Shown here: in pieces, positions 53,860-64,000 of the stretch
Numbering within the stretch: the stretch's first letter is position 1
How the letters are laid out: every line of letters begins with the position of its first letter
Assembly (NCBI RefSeq): GCF_037126465.1
Contig: NW_026999326.1
Coordinates: forward strand, 1,612,001-1,676,000
Length of the DNA: 64,000 bases
Origin: Ornithodoros turicata
Lineage: Eukaryota; Arthropoda; Arachnida; Ixodida; Argasidae
Direction: 5' to 3'
Notes under the pieces: model-generated
Database searches by the model: none
The model's input: the letters and a program-made list of their open reading frames with translations, nothing else
What the model was told of the DNA's origin: nothing
Translations under genes and position numbers: made by a program

Positions 53860-55120
53860 TAAACTGCTACGGAAAATATTTCCTTCGAAAAGCGCGAATT
53901 TCCTGAGAAAATTAGTTTGGAAGAATGCGCTCCGCGGCGACAGTCTCCCCCAAGCCGAGTCTGGCATGTGGTGACGTCAGGCGTCCGAGCACTTCATTGG
54001 CTGCCGGAAGCGTCCGCTCCTCGCCAGAATCGTCTGCTAGCTCAGGAATCGTGGCAACTTACCGACTGAGACGCTGTTGCTATTTATTTGCGTTTGACAT
54101 TCACTTGCGTTCTTACATGATTTGTCTCGTAAGTTTTGCATAAAACAAGACTGCGGGCAGTGTAAAAGGTGTAGCCAGGCCTCTGTGTTGCAGTGACGGC
54201 CCGGGTTGAGGTGGATCGTACGCGGTTGTGATTTCTGTTCCGATTGTGCTGAGGTGTCGTTCATTAGTGAACAGTATTGTGCCTGTGTGTGCAGCATATA
54301 TATATATGTGATACGACTAAATACGTTCCTGTCAGTTGGAGATTTATTCCATGTGCCAGTGTTGTATTCTGCGTATGACCATTCAAAAAAGAAAATGATT
54401 ATTTGACCATGTATTTTGGGGTTTCCCACAGATCGCTAGCAGATGAACTTTACTAACTTTATTTTGGTATTCATGTTGTAGTGTTTGTGGAGACGTTACG
54501 CTCCTGGTATCACAAGCGCAATGTTACATAGCTATGCGTTCATCGGTCCGCTCTTTCGCCTCAGAGATGCCAGTGTCCATGCGGTTCAGAGCCCATAGTG
54601 TTGACCACAACACGGAGAAGTCATGATGGTCGGCAACATCTCCAAGTGAAAACACTGGTCACTGCGCCGCGTCTTCATGACTATGCATTTGTAAACAAGA
54701 AGAAGCACTATATTTCAATCCGAATGTTCGTTCACACTTAGCAGCATCACTTACCAGCCTCCGGTACATTCGTGTGGCGAAATCGAAGCTCGAGGAACTT
54801 AGCCTCCAACTCCATAAAACGTTTCGTCGAGAAGAGCAGACGTGTCGCCTAAAGAGTGTTCAATTCATCACCTGTCCTTCGCACGGCGTCCGATGAGCAA
54901 CAACGCTTCCTTCCCGGTCGGCTTGCCAGCGCGCGCCGGAGAAATCGCAAAAAATAAAGAAAAAGACGGCGCGGTCACATGACGTCAGCGGCTGACAGCC
55001 GAGTGAGGGGGCATTTCTGCCGCGAGATTCAAAGCTCCCTCGCGCTCCAGGATTGCGCGCTACGCTCAAACTTTTTGTGCGAATATGTATCACAGGGCTC
55101 AGAATCATAATTTCTACTTC
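53860..55120. other. Noncoding insertion in T2 ORF2, possibly a nonautonomous transposon
   Basis: About 1.25 kb without a credible ORF between two halves of T2 ORF2. Near the ends are imperfect inverted repeats: CGCGGCGACAGTCTCCCCCA, AGCCGAGTCTG and TGACGTCA on the left correspond to the reverse of the right-hand stretch with TGACGTCAGCGGCTGACAGC and CCGAGTGAGGGGGCATTTCT. Edges and any target duplication could not be fixed by eye. Confidence 0.5.
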
Positions 55121-55125
55121 TCCCG

Positions 55126-55809
55126 TCATATTTTATTCCGATCATTTCCATGCTTCTTTAAGTCTTGTACTTTTCCTGGCAACCACGATGCTGACACTGC
55201 CCTCCAGTCATGCTGCCGTCGTTCTTCTTCTATCGCCTCCTCATTGGAAATTCTTTCTGCTAGCTCTGTAGCCGTCGTTTTGCAAATATCTATATTCGGG
55301 TCCAGGGTTTTTATTTTCTTGTAATGTTGTACAAGCAAAGCGTAGTGTTGGGTCGGTGTCTCTGTCTTGCTGGACTCCTTCCATGTTTCAGCTTGGAGGA
55401 CAAACCTCCCCAACGGTCCCAGCAAATATCGTGCTAAAGCTGCAGGTGGTCCCTCAGTCTCGAGAGTTTGGAGAAGGCTTTTTAGTGCCAACGTACGAGC
55501 GTTGGTACCTAAGTGTGGGAGACCTTTTCCTCCTGACTTCGGAGAACAATGTAGGAAACGCGGTGCTATTAGCTCTGTAGAGTAATCCCAGAAGAAACCG
55601 AAGACCAGAGAGTGAAAAGTTCTCACTATGTTAGTTCTCACTATGTTGTTAGACGGCACGCATACCCGTGCCAAATGCCAGCATCTTGAAAAAACAACCG
55701 TTTTCACGAAATAGGGTTTTTCGTTGAACAAGAAAGAAAAATTTTGTTTCTTGAATACATTCTCTAATGTGACGAAGCTTGTCCAACCAGTTTTCTTTTG
55801 CCAAGCCAT
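55126..55809 (-). pseudogene. T2 ORF2, RT thumb region
   Basis: 227 codons after the RT core, homologous in order to the mid part of the T1 segment 60-1589 (KSVF...LWYVARV in T1; FARCWHLARVC-type here; FGFFWDYSTELI parallels FRFFWNGQTELV). It starts after a frameshift near 55800-55650 and runs into the noncoding insertion after WLPGKVQDL. Confidence 0.75.
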
Positions 55810-57720
55810 CTCTGTTGAAGATGATGCCCAATATCGTTATCGTCTCACACCTCTGTATGGGAAGTTCTCTTGCATCAAAGTTTCCAACTGAGAGTAGCTT
55901 GCACTTCCTCATATGTAGTTCTGCACCTGTGAAACTGGCGAAAAGCTCAAAAAGGTGAAGAACCGCAAGCACTGAGTCTGCATCTAACACGAAGATGGTG
56001 ATGTCATCTGCGTATACCGCGCTCTCCCACACTATTTGGCCAGGGACCGGTAGTCCTCGCACAGATACAGAGTTATTTAGCATTCTAATGTATGGGTCGA
56101 GGGCAATCACAAAAAGAAGGGGGGACAGGGGACAACCCTGTCGTACCCCTCTCCCTATGTTGAAGGTTCCTCCGATGTGTGCCCCAAAAAGAAGTGCTGC
56201 TCGTTGACTTGTGTATGCTGTTTGGATGCATTGTACGAAGCTCGATGGAAAATTGTACATCTGAAGTAAATGGAAAAGATAGGTATGTGTTACCTTACCG
56301 AACGCTTGTTTCTGATCTAAGGAGAGAACTGCTCCTCTTCCTGTTCGATCTTTGGAGAAAGGTAGCAAATCTCGCACTCCCGACAAAGTGGTGTATATGC
56401 TTCTGCCTTCTACACTGCACGTCTGGGATTCTTGTATTATGCTGGGCAAGACTTTCCGTAACCTGCTCGTTAACAGTCCCATTATAATTTTATAGTCACT
56501 GTTGAGAAGGGATATTGGCCTCCAAGTCGACGGGTCTTCTATGACTGAGTTTCTTTTCGGAATGTATACAACATAGCTGGTGTTGAAGTGTTCTTCCCAA
56601 GCATTTTTCTCAAACATGTCTCGAAACATTGTGGTGAGAAAGATTCGTAGTTTTGGCCAGAATACCTTGTAGAAAAGGTTTGGCAGACCGTCCGGCCCTG
56701 GGGACGATCCTGACCGCATGTTTTTGATCACCACCTCCAGTTCCTCATCGTTTATCGGGCTTTCGAGCGCTTCTTTACTTTCTTGCGAAAGTTGAGGTAG
56801 TAAGTCTGCTACATAGTCTGGAATATTTGTTACTGACTTCGCTGAAAATTGCTCCTCTGCATGTCGGAGGAAGCCTTCTTGATCTGCCTGTGTTATATCC
56901 CGTACTGCGTTTGCGTCATGCTGACTTGTCGGGTCCTGCCACCTTGCATGCCTAAAGTATCGGAGCATTTCTGCGCCACCTACATGATGCGATCTGGCAT
57001 ATTCGAGCTTGGCTGTCATTGTGGATGTTCTGAGCACTTCGAAGTATTGTGCCTTCAGCTGCCTCAAAGCCGCCGGTGCTAAAGCACATTGAATGCTTCC
57101 TCTTCGGACTATTCGAATTTTCATTGCGATGTCACGTAGCTCTTTTGTGCGTTGTTTTGCCTTAGCCTTCCCTAGCTCGATGAAAAGCTCTTGCAATTCA
57201 TCTTTTATGCTTTTCCAATTGGTTAACGACGGAGGTGTTCCTATAAGGCGTTCAGTTAAAAAGTCATTTACTGTGGCCACTACTTCCTGGTCACATAACA
57301 AAGCGTGCGAGAGCCTCCATGGTTTCCTTTCCGAGGCCCTTCCACTTGGTATATTAAAGGTTGTTACAACGGCTCTGTGGTCAGATACATACGTCCCAGT
57401 GATCGAGGTCTCGAAGACTTCACAGTCTTGCGCACAACTTGCTACCTCTTCAGTTGCATATATACGGTCTAACCGAGAACTGCTGGTTCCACGAGACCAC
57501 GTGCTCACAAAGCTATTGCCTTTGATTTTTCGCCAGATGTCTTTCAATGTAAATTGATCAACGATGCGAACTAGCTCTCGACTGTTCCAAATCGGGCGGC
57601 CTTGACCTTGCCCCGCAACGTCTAAAGTGCTACCTGTCACGCAGTCGAAATCACCTGCCAAAATGAAATCTTGGTGATCTAGCACAAAACCACCGAGATC
57701 CGCAAAGAAGGCATTCCCAG
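55649..57720 (-). pseudogene. T2 ORF2, endonuclease C-half and RT core
   Basis: Up to 709 open codons. AP-endonuclease motifs: LAGDFDCV, SSRLDRIYA, VSDHRAVV. RT motifs: GSSPGPDGLP, IPKRNS, WRPISLLNSDYK, VEGRSIYTT, LSLDQKQAFGKV, RQGCPLSPLLF, YADDITIF. The strong L1/Tx1 flavour separates it from the UT class. The first codons (57721-57778) belong to the inverted duplication. The RT core appears intact. Confidence 0.85.
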
Positions 57721-57868
57721 GCAGCACAATGTACTGAAAGTCGAGTGCAATAGGGGTAGACGGTATGTGTCTTATCAATGTTCTTTAGTTCCACTAGTAT
57801 GTTCAAGGCCTTCCGCCTACCCGTCCACCCTTACTGCACTCGACTTTCAGTACATTGTGCTGCTTGGG
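57716..57868. repeat. Snap-back inverted duplication in T2 endonuclease
   Basis: 34 bp arms (57716-57749 and 57835-57868, one mismatch) around about 85 bp. It breaks the endonuclease reading frame between the two halves. Similar in kind to the UT6 duplication. Confidence 0.85.
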
Positions 57869-58345
57869 TATCTGCCAATTGGTATGTGCTGACTGAGCTG
57901 GAGCATAAATGTTCAAAATTCGCAACTTTCTCCTGGCACATCTGATATCTTCAGCGATAATCCGGCCGTCAGTATCAGGAACAGCAAATGCTTGAGACTG
58001 GAGAGACCTGGTTAAGATGACAACTGCTACGCCCGTACACCGACTGGACGCCAAACTAAAGAAACAATTCACTCTAAAACGTTCCTTAAAAGTCTCTACC
58101 TGATGCACACTGGAAAAGTTTGTCTCCTGTAAAGGCAAGATGTCTAGACGTACACTCCGCGCAAAACCCATCACTTCAATTTGTTTTTCAAGGTTGCTAA
58201 AACCTTGAACATTCAGCGTTCCGATTCGTAAAAACATTACGATAAAGGAGAGTAAAGGCACACTACACATACCCATAAACGGTTCAGGATTAATCACTTT
58301 GCATATCTTGTGAACTATCTGACGACACACTAGACAAGTCTTCAC
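57869..58345 (-). pseudogene. T2 ORF2, start and AP-endonuclease N-half
   Basis: Contains IGTLNVQGFSNLEKQ, LPLQETNFSS with the catalytic Glu, TGVAVVILTRS and RILNIYAP, all N-half motifs of LINE AP-endonucleases. The first Met at 58345 lies inside ORF1, so ORF2 probably starts by reinitiation close to the ORF1 stop (58290), or at the Met of FLRIGTLNVQG (about 58235). The frame ends in the inverted duplication. Confidence 0.8.
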
Positions 58346-59645
58346 TTAAGACATTATCTGAGATCACCACAATCTTTTTTGCTGCATGTGTCACTTCGAT
58401 GTCTTGGGTTGAATCTGATGATGTTGATGTATGCTGTCGCTTTTTCACCTGTCCTGCGTCTGGACTGAACTTTGCTGCTGTTGATGCGGGATTTGTAGGC
58501 GCTGTGGGTGCGGAAATTGCGGAAATGTGTCGTCTTGCCATTGGAGTTGATTGCGCTTCAGCTTTGGCTATCCGCGTTAGATGTACTTCGTTGTTTCGGT
58601 TCGCATCAGAGTCATCTTTGTCGGGAGATTCCGTTGACGAAGTCTCTGTGGTGTCTGATGATTCATGCTCTTTAGTTGTATCTTGCTTTGTTCTTGCCTC
58701 TGAAGCGGGGGCCAAATTAAAATCGTGGACTGATGCTGTGGCCTCTAAAGCGTCTGACATCTCATCCATGTCTTCCAAAGAAAGCTCCTGCGCACAACTT
58801 GTGCCATTTCCTGTCACACGGCTTTCTTCTTTTTCCGGTAAAGGAAGCCGCGGAAAAGCCTCCTCCGTTACTTCTATCCTGTGTTGTTCATCCGAAGTTG
58901 GGCCATCCCGTTCCTTGTCTCGCATTTCTCCCATCGTGGCTGGTTGTCTGACAACATCCGACAGAAGCCGTCTCTTGCGGAAACAATCCGCCGACGCGTG
59001 TCTTCCGCCACAGCGCTTGCACGCCGATGCGCACTCTGATGTTTCATGGCCATATGTAGACCAGCGATTGCAAAAGGGTACCGTGCACCCTGCACGCATA
59101 TGACCTTCGCGTTTGTATCGGCTACACACCCTGCGAATGCCGAAGTAGTCGCAGGTAACTTTATGACCTAGTACTCTCAGAAAGTTTGGGACTGGGTGTT
59201 TGACCTCCATTTCTATTTCCACTATGCGGTTTCCATTTCGCATTGTAGGCCGGTCTCTTGAGAAACCCCACTCGATTTTCTTCACTTTTCCATGAGGTGC
59301 CAGCGCCCTCATTAAATACTCATCAGGTATAAAGACAGGTAGGTGCATGCATGTTACCCGGGTGACTTGAGCCCCCAACGACTCCAGAGTGGAAGGTACT
59401 CCGCCTATAACGATGACACCTTGAGAAAGTAGCTTCTCCATGGCGTCGAGACGAGGAACTGAGATTTGGAACTCTGTTCCAACCACGCGTTGAACGCTAA
59501 AAACGCCTTCTACACTCACCACTTCAGCCACACCATCGATGACGTCTACCAGGGAGGCGTCCTGTGGGGCGTTGACGGGGCAGACCAGTGCCTTCGTGGG
59601 GATGAACCGCGAAGTCATCCTTACCCCGGCAACTTGCACGTGCAA
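58290..59645 (-). CDS. T2 ORF1, CCHC-type RNA-binding protein
   Basis: 451 codons, uninterrupted. The N-terminal about 150 residues align with T1 ORF1. A Cys/His region lies at about 180-230: CSRYKREGHMRAGC (Tyr at a position that is Cys in T1), FCNRWSTYGHETSEC, CKRCGGRHASADC. The last keeps the C-x2-C-x3-H-x4-C spacing. The Ser/Thr/Asp-rich C-terminus resembles T1. Its role would be RNA chaperone and particle formation. The start is the first Met; 59646-59689 is a short 5' UTR. Confidence 0.85.
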   Translation of the reverse strand: MHVQVAGVRMTSRFIPTKALVCPVNAPQDASLVDVIDGVAEVVSVEGVFSVQRVVGTEFQISVPRLDAMEKLLSQGVIVIGGVPSTLESLGAQVTRVTCMHLPVFIPDEYLMRALAPHGKVKKIEWGFSRDRPTMRNGNRIVEIEMEVKHPVPNFLRVLGHKVTCDYFGIRRVCSRYKREGHMRAGCTVPFCNRWSTYGHETSECASACKRCGGRHASADCFRKRRLLSDVVRQPATMGEMRDKERDGPTSDEQHRIEVTEEAFPRLPLPEKEESRVTGNGTSCAQELSLEDMDEMSDALEATASVHDFNLAPASEARTKQDTTKEHESSDTTETSSTESPDKDDSDANRNNEVHLTRIAKAEAQSTPMARRHISAISAPTAPTNPASTAAKFSPDAGQVKKRQHTSTSSDSTQDIEVTHAAKKIVVISDNVLSEDLSSVSSDSSQDMQSD

Positions 59646-59689
59646 GGACCGGGGCTTCCAATTGAGCAGAAACGACCTTGAACAAACGA

Positions 59690-59722
59690 ACTTTGATCTT
59701 AGCCAAAAGGCCGAGAAGCGAT
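59690..59722 (-). pseudogene. U2: U2 snRNA 5' fragment (nt 1-33) upstream of T2
   Basis: Minus-strand ATCGCTTCTCGGCCTTTTGG through AAAGT, then T2. Confidence 0.9.
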
Positions 59723-60088
59723 AAATATTGCACGTCCATCTTTCGCTTTGGTCACGGTCGCGGCACGTGCCTCCGCGGGTGTCACGTCGCCAAATTCAAC
59801 ATGCTGTGGTGCGTGTAAGAAGCACTAGAATGATAGTCGGACTGCATGAAATGCGCATGTTAGTGGACGGCACTCGTGTTTCTTTCTCCCTTGTATCCGC
59901 CAAAAGACCGAGAAGAGATATAGGCTGCACGTCTCCCCCTTTCGCTACTGTCGCAGTCTCGCCTTCTACGTCCGCGCGTGGCACGTCGCCAGTTTGGGCA
60001 TCGTGGTATATGGGTACGGAACACTAGGGTGTTAGTACTAATGCATCACGGCCCGTGAGATAAAAATGATTGATTGGAAATTGCAAGG
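59723..60088 (-). promoter_or_regulatory. U2 unit upstream block (candidate snRNA promoter)
   Basis: Conserved block with the GACGTGCAATATTT variant next to +1 and the relic U2-like 5' end near 59900-59921. No gene. Confidence 0.55.
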
Positions 60089-60115
60089 TAGAGAGATAGA
60101 TAGAGATAGAGATAG

Positions 60116-60202
<87 letters not shown>

Positions 60203-60203
60203 C

Positions 60204-60290
<87 letters not shown>

Positions 60291-60403
60291 ATGAATGAAT
60301 GAATGAATGAATGAATGAATGAATGAATGAATGAATGTATGAATGAATGAATGAATGAATGAATGAATGAATGAATGAATGAATGAATGAATGAATGAAT
60401 GTG
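60089..60403. repeat. Long microsatellite (GATA then GAAT)
   Basis: About 48 GATA units (60097-60290), then about 27 GAAT units (60290-60400). The longest simple repeat in the window. Confidence 0.95.
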
Positions 60404-60590
60404 TACCCTAGTGCCCAGACAGGACATTTCCCAGTGGTTGTCTCCAGTGTGTTCTGTGTCTATGTCTGCTGTAGGTTCCCTGCTTTGCTTGGTGTTGTTT
60501 CTACGCTTCCCTCTTTTGCCTGTCTCTGGTCATTATGGCCGATGCTTACTGGTGCTGTTTTCCGAATTTTTCTTTTTTTTTATTTGAGAC

Positions 60591-60762
60591 GGGTGGGCTA
60601 CACCTGGTGGGTGGGACGTAGACGGGTGGGAGGTAGTGCAATATCAGGGCAACCCTTGACAGTGCCGAGGCCAGCTTCAGACACACTGTCTCGGGCCAAA
60701 AATAAGATTAATATCATGAGTCCAAATAGGGCTCGTATCAGATATTAAGCTGATACGAACAG
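60591..60762 (-). pseudogene. U2: U2 snRNA 3' fragment after UT8, with insertion in stem IV
   Basis: Minus-strand CTGTTCGTATCAGC (G for T) to GCCCACCC, but about 22 nt (CACCCGTCTACGTCCCACCC) are inserted inside CTACCTCCAGG. This breaks the terminal stem-loop. The insert looks like a slipped copy of the adjacent 3' end (CCCACCCGTCT). 60404-60590 is the 3' flank. Confidence 0.9.
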
Positions 60763-63700
60763 AGGAAGTTTTATTACATGTTTGGGACATTATTTACACG
60801 AAAATGCATCATATTCAACGGTTTGTATAATGGTACAAAACTTGTGGTGTTGAAATGGGAAAGAGCGTTCATGAAAGTGTTACAGTTCAAGAGATCTTAG
60901 TCTATATGTGTTCGTTCATCGTTGTGGATATATGAACGTTGCATTGTCACATCATTTTGGGGAAAGATTGTGACTCTTGGGCACTAATTCCAGCTATGTG
61001 CTTGGCGTAAACATCACGGGAAGCGGCGATGACGTCGCTGACCGCTAGACGCTTGAAGAGACGCAGGTAATTTTGTCGAACACAGCCTTCTCATAATCCT
61101 GACATTTCTGATGTCCCAGCATCCAAGAGAGCCAACCACGATGGCGTCTACGGTTACCTTCTGATACCGTCTCCTGAGGTATTCCACCACAGGTTGGTAG
61201 TTTCTCAGCTTCTCTTCTCTGGCAGTTGTGAAGGCCTCTTGCCCGTTGTCGAAAGGGCATGTGACATCTAAAATGATAGCCTCTTCACCACGAACGATTA
61301 CGAGGTCTGGTCGGAGGCCAAGACCACCAACGTCCCTGTTTTCGTGGGTTATTGTGTACTTGGCTATGGCTGCTGTCTTGACGCGCTCTCCAATGCGGTT
61401 GTGCCTGTCCGTGTAGGTGCGGCTGTGGGTCATGCAGTGATTGAGAACATGAGGGAGTGTTTCTGTCTGGTATCCACACCTTCTGCAGGTCTTGTCGTTC
61501 TTGTGTTCCCACGGCCTTGCACCGTTCACCGGTAGGAGGTTTAGCCTGACTTTGTGAATGAACCACCAGTCAGTGAAACGAGTGTAGGATCCCGTTCGGA
61601 AAAAGTGCGAGCTCGATCTGTCTTGCGCAACACAAGTCATTGTCTTTCCCTGGTTGGGAAAGCTCTGCAGTCGCTGGTCCCGTTCTACTGACAACTGGCC
61701 TCTAAATGTTGACATTAACTTACTGCGTGTGTTGGCAGTTACTGTTTTGTCCAGCCTCGTAACAGTAATGTTCTCCTCGGTCAGAGTCCACGTTATCCCC
61801 ATTCTCCTCGATGCCTTCCGAGCCTCAGTCCAAACATCCCTGATCTGGGTGGGAGGGATTCTGAATTCACCCTCTGTCACTCCTGCCAAGAAAGTCTCCG
61901 CATCCTCCAGTGTTGCAGGTCGACGTAGCCTTTTGCTTGTGACTTGAGTCACATCATCCCTAGCAAGGCGTGCAATCATGGGGTCTCTTGACGTCAAGAG
62001 TTTGAAGGCATTGTCGACTTTGTTAATGTCACTCATCTCTCCCGCCATCGGCACCCCACACACACCGTTTTTGCTGCTTCCGTATAAATACTCGTCTGCT
62101 GCCATTGCCAGGAAGGTACAAAGTCTTCTTAAGCAGTGGCCTCAGCTGTTTGTCTAGCATCTGCCACTGGGACTTGGAGATGATTCCCACTCGCATGTCG
62201 AAATTAAGTGACGGGTACAAGAATGTTTTGATCGCATCTAACCTCTGCCAGGGCGCCAGAATGGATGATAGGATCTTCGTGCCGAGCTGTGCCATCTTGT
62301 CTATCTTGGTGTTATCTTTCAGAAGAGAGAATCCCACTGGTCTGCCGAGGAACGACGTGGTCTCGAAGTCCGCCAATCATCGAATGCGCTGTCCGTTGAC
62401 AAAGAATTCTGTCTGGCGCAGGCCTATGGGTCCCTGGCCTGAGAGATGCAAAGCCACGGATTTGGAGGGGTTTATCTTAAGACCAAGCTTTTCGCATGGC
62501 TCCACCGCATCGTTTATTCTTTTCTGAAGTACCTCGGGGTTGTCAGCCATCAAAGTCATGTCGTCCGCATAGGCTAGGCATCGGTGGTCCGCACCCTCAC
62601 CCTGAACTGCACGAATGACAGGATCAATTGCCAGATCAAACAGCAACGCACTGAGAGGACAGCCCTGACGGATCCCACATGTGACTGGTATGTTTCCCGT
62701 ACTTCCGGCAGCTGTGCACACGGTAGCCATGCCTCCCGAGTACATGTCTCTGATGATTTCCGTTAGTGTGTCGCCTGCCCCACTTCGCTTGACGGCCCCC
62801 AGTACCACTGCATGTGGGACTGATCCGAAAGCATTCGTCAGATCTAGCAGAGCCGCGCAGAAGTCCCTGCGCCCCGTTCTCGCGACAATCATTTTGTGTT
62901 GTAGAATATACTGGCGCTCGAAGACGCCGTCGTGTGGCAAAAAGCCCTTCTGACAGTGAATCAAAACATTCTGCTCCATGAGCCACTGTTGCACGCGTGC
63001 CGTTATGCATTTAGTGTAGAGCTTGTTAGTGGTGCGACAAAGTAAGATAGGTCGCCAGTTCCCCGGGTCGTTCTCGTCTCCTTTCTTGTGGATCAGAATA
63101 ACCCTTGAGGATCGCCTTGTGTCTGGTATGCGTCTGTACTGCAAACACATGTTGAACAAAGCACACAAGAATGCACAGTCCGGGTCGGCGGAGAGCCAGT
63201 GGCGGTAGGTGATGCGGTCATCGCCAGGGGCTGTGTTCTCACAGCTGACTGCACGTTTTCTCACCTCTTCCGGGGTAAACACGCTAAGGTCTACTTGCTC
63301 CTCTGCCGTTGGTCTCGAGCAGCAGTCCAGAAGTGCTGGGCTTTGACATCTCCAGACACGTGTGAAATACTACTCTAACTCCTCTACGGTGATGCGGCAC
63401 CGATTGGGTGCTCCCTCGACGATTAGGCGGATGGCTTGGCGGCGGTTTCGTCGATAAAGTGTTTGTATATCCCTAGGGTTTTCTGGGTTTGTGACTCTTC
63501 CCTGTCTCCTGCTCGGCTGTTCAGGAAGTTTGACGAAGGCTGCCACTCCAGATGTCGCGGCATCCAGCAACTGTTCAAAAGCACTCCACGTCTCCTTTGT
63601 CTGCGCCCCGCATGTCCAGCGTTTGATCTGGGCGGCATGATCTCGTAAAGCCAGCAGTGACGTATCTATATGAACAGTTGGCCTCGTACTTATGTGCGAC

Positions 63701-64000
63701 TCCTCCGTTTCTCTATCCTCTTCGTGTGCTCCATTTGCGTGGCTGCCGTCTTCGCCTGCCCCGAGAGTCCCTGCAAAGCAGGGGGTTTCTAGAGATGTGT
63801 CAGGTAGGTTGTCGTTCTCACATCGGTCCCCATGGGAGCTGCTCTCCCCAGAATCCATGCTATCCGCTTCCGCAACTGAACCGTGGCAACATTCGAAATA
63901 TATGTGTTCCCAGGCACCTGTTGATTCTGCGGTGTAATTCTCCCGTGGGTTGTGGTCATCTTCATCTGTCTCCCGAGTATCGCCTTGCGTTTCCTGAGTG
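60763..64000 (-). mobile_element. UT8: Utopia-like element, 5' part outside window
   Basis: Minus strand. The 3' UTR (60763 to about 60950, no gene) ends TAATAAAACTTCC at CTGTTC. The coding part is seen from the RLE up to the linker before the zinc fingers; the window ends in the acidic linker. It has nonsense codons and frameshifts. Confidence 0.85.
61014..64000 (-). pseudogene. UT8 protein: linker, RT, CCHC, RLE (several breaks)
   Basis: From right to left. 63370-64000: acidic linker and RRNRRQAIRLI, closed by TAG at 63370-63372. 62377-63282: same frame, ENTAPGDDRITY, NWRPILLCRT, GFLPHDGVFERQY, IRQGCPLSALLFD, AYADD, closed by TGA at 62377. 62105-62376: LGRPVGFSL. 61014-62105 after a frameshift: CCHC CRRCGYQTETLPHVLNHC, RPDLVIVRGEEAIILDVTCP. 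A last frameshift near 61075 replaces the C-terminal tail. The RLE motif region is intact. Confidence 0.8.

Larger units (their letters stand above)
53049..59689 (-). mobile_element. T2: Tx1/Keno-like non-LTR retrotransposon in U2, both ends present
   Basis: Minus strand, about 6.6 kb. The 5' side joins U2 nt 1-33 (59690-59722) and the 3' side joins U2 from about nt 36-38. ORF1 (CCHC) and ORF2 (AP-endonuclease, RT) overlap by about 55 nt. ORF2 is interrupted by a small inverted duplication (57716-57868), frameshifts and a noncoding insertion of about 1.25 kb (about 53860-55120). The 3' UTR (53049-53281) has no gene and ends AATAAATTTTTTCTGAACAG. Protein type and target recall Keno. Confidence 0.8.

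Noticed and set aside
54206..54406. Small ORFs in 53860-55120 as host exons
   Set aside because: Short, no domain, inside a retrotransposon ORF; more likely noncoding insertion.
60089..60403. Regular short repeats that might suggest a CRISPR array
   Set aside because: 4-bp microsatellites without spacers, in a eukaryotic genome.

Overview
The window looks like a nuclear locus of an animal, most likely an arthropod and possibly a tick (the taxon is inferred; nothing in the sequence proves it). It holds no ordinary host protein gene. It is a tandem array of U2 small nuclear RNA (snRNA) units in which every U2 copy visible here is cut by retrotransposons. U2 is recognised from its 5' end (ATCGCTTCTCGGCCTTTTGG, then the branch-point pairing stretch GTAGTA) and its 3' half (CTGTTCTTATCAG through the Sm-like AT-rich stretch to stem-loop IV, ending GCCCACCC). 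Units are separated by a conserved spacer with a promoter-like block and long TCTA/GAAT/CT microsatellites.

Two unrelated classes of site-specific non-LTR retrotransposon sit in the U2 genes, in the same orientation as the interrupted gene. Class 1 (called UT1 to UT8 here, plus short fragments) has N-terminal zinc fingers, a reverse transcriptase (RT), a CCHC motif and a C-terminal restriction-like endonuclease. It resembles the U2-specific Utopia lineage of the R2/NeSL group and inserts just before CTGTTC, about U2 nt 40/41. Class 2 (T1 and T2) has a CCHC ORF1 and an ORF2 with AP-endonuclease plus L1/Tx1-type RT. It resembles in kind the U2-targeting Keno elements of fish and inserts a few bases upstream.

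Layout: 1-7040 T1 (-), carrying a 2.2 kb foldback insertion; 7041-7924 U2 unit spacer; 7925-16705 UT1 (-), with a head-to-head Penelope-like dimer in its 3' UTR (8007-12274); 16706-17614 U2 unit; 17615-19896 UT2 (-), 5' truncated; 19897-20472 UT3 (+), 5' truncated, joined head to head with UT2; 20473-21402 U2 unit (+); 21403-36862 UT4 (+), split by a Ty3/Gypsy element (21844-32532) whose gag is split by an intact BEL/Pao element (26510-32167); 36863-37964 U2 unit with an element fragment; 37965-42216 UT5 (+), the best preserved copy; 42217-42272 composite U2 junction; 42273-46612 UT6 (+); 46613-47740 U2 unit with a fragment and scrambled U2 5' ends; 47741-51944 UT7 (+); 51945-53048 two rearranged U2 units containing an orientation switch; 53049-59689 T2 (-); 59690-60762 U2 unit (-); 60763-64000 UT8 (-), running off the window. 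Array orientation is minus, plus (19897 to about 52661), minus.

The most interesting signals are: (a) two mechanistically different retrotransposon classes sharing the U2 branch-point region; (b) UT 5' ends that start with an inverted copy of the adjoining U2 sequence, so that U2 plus element forms a junction hairpin; (c) a twice-repeated structured RNA module in the UT 5' UTR and a pair of hairpins just downstream, both showing compensatory base changes between copies; and (d) junctions with stuttered U2 5' ends that suggest template switching onto U2 RNA.
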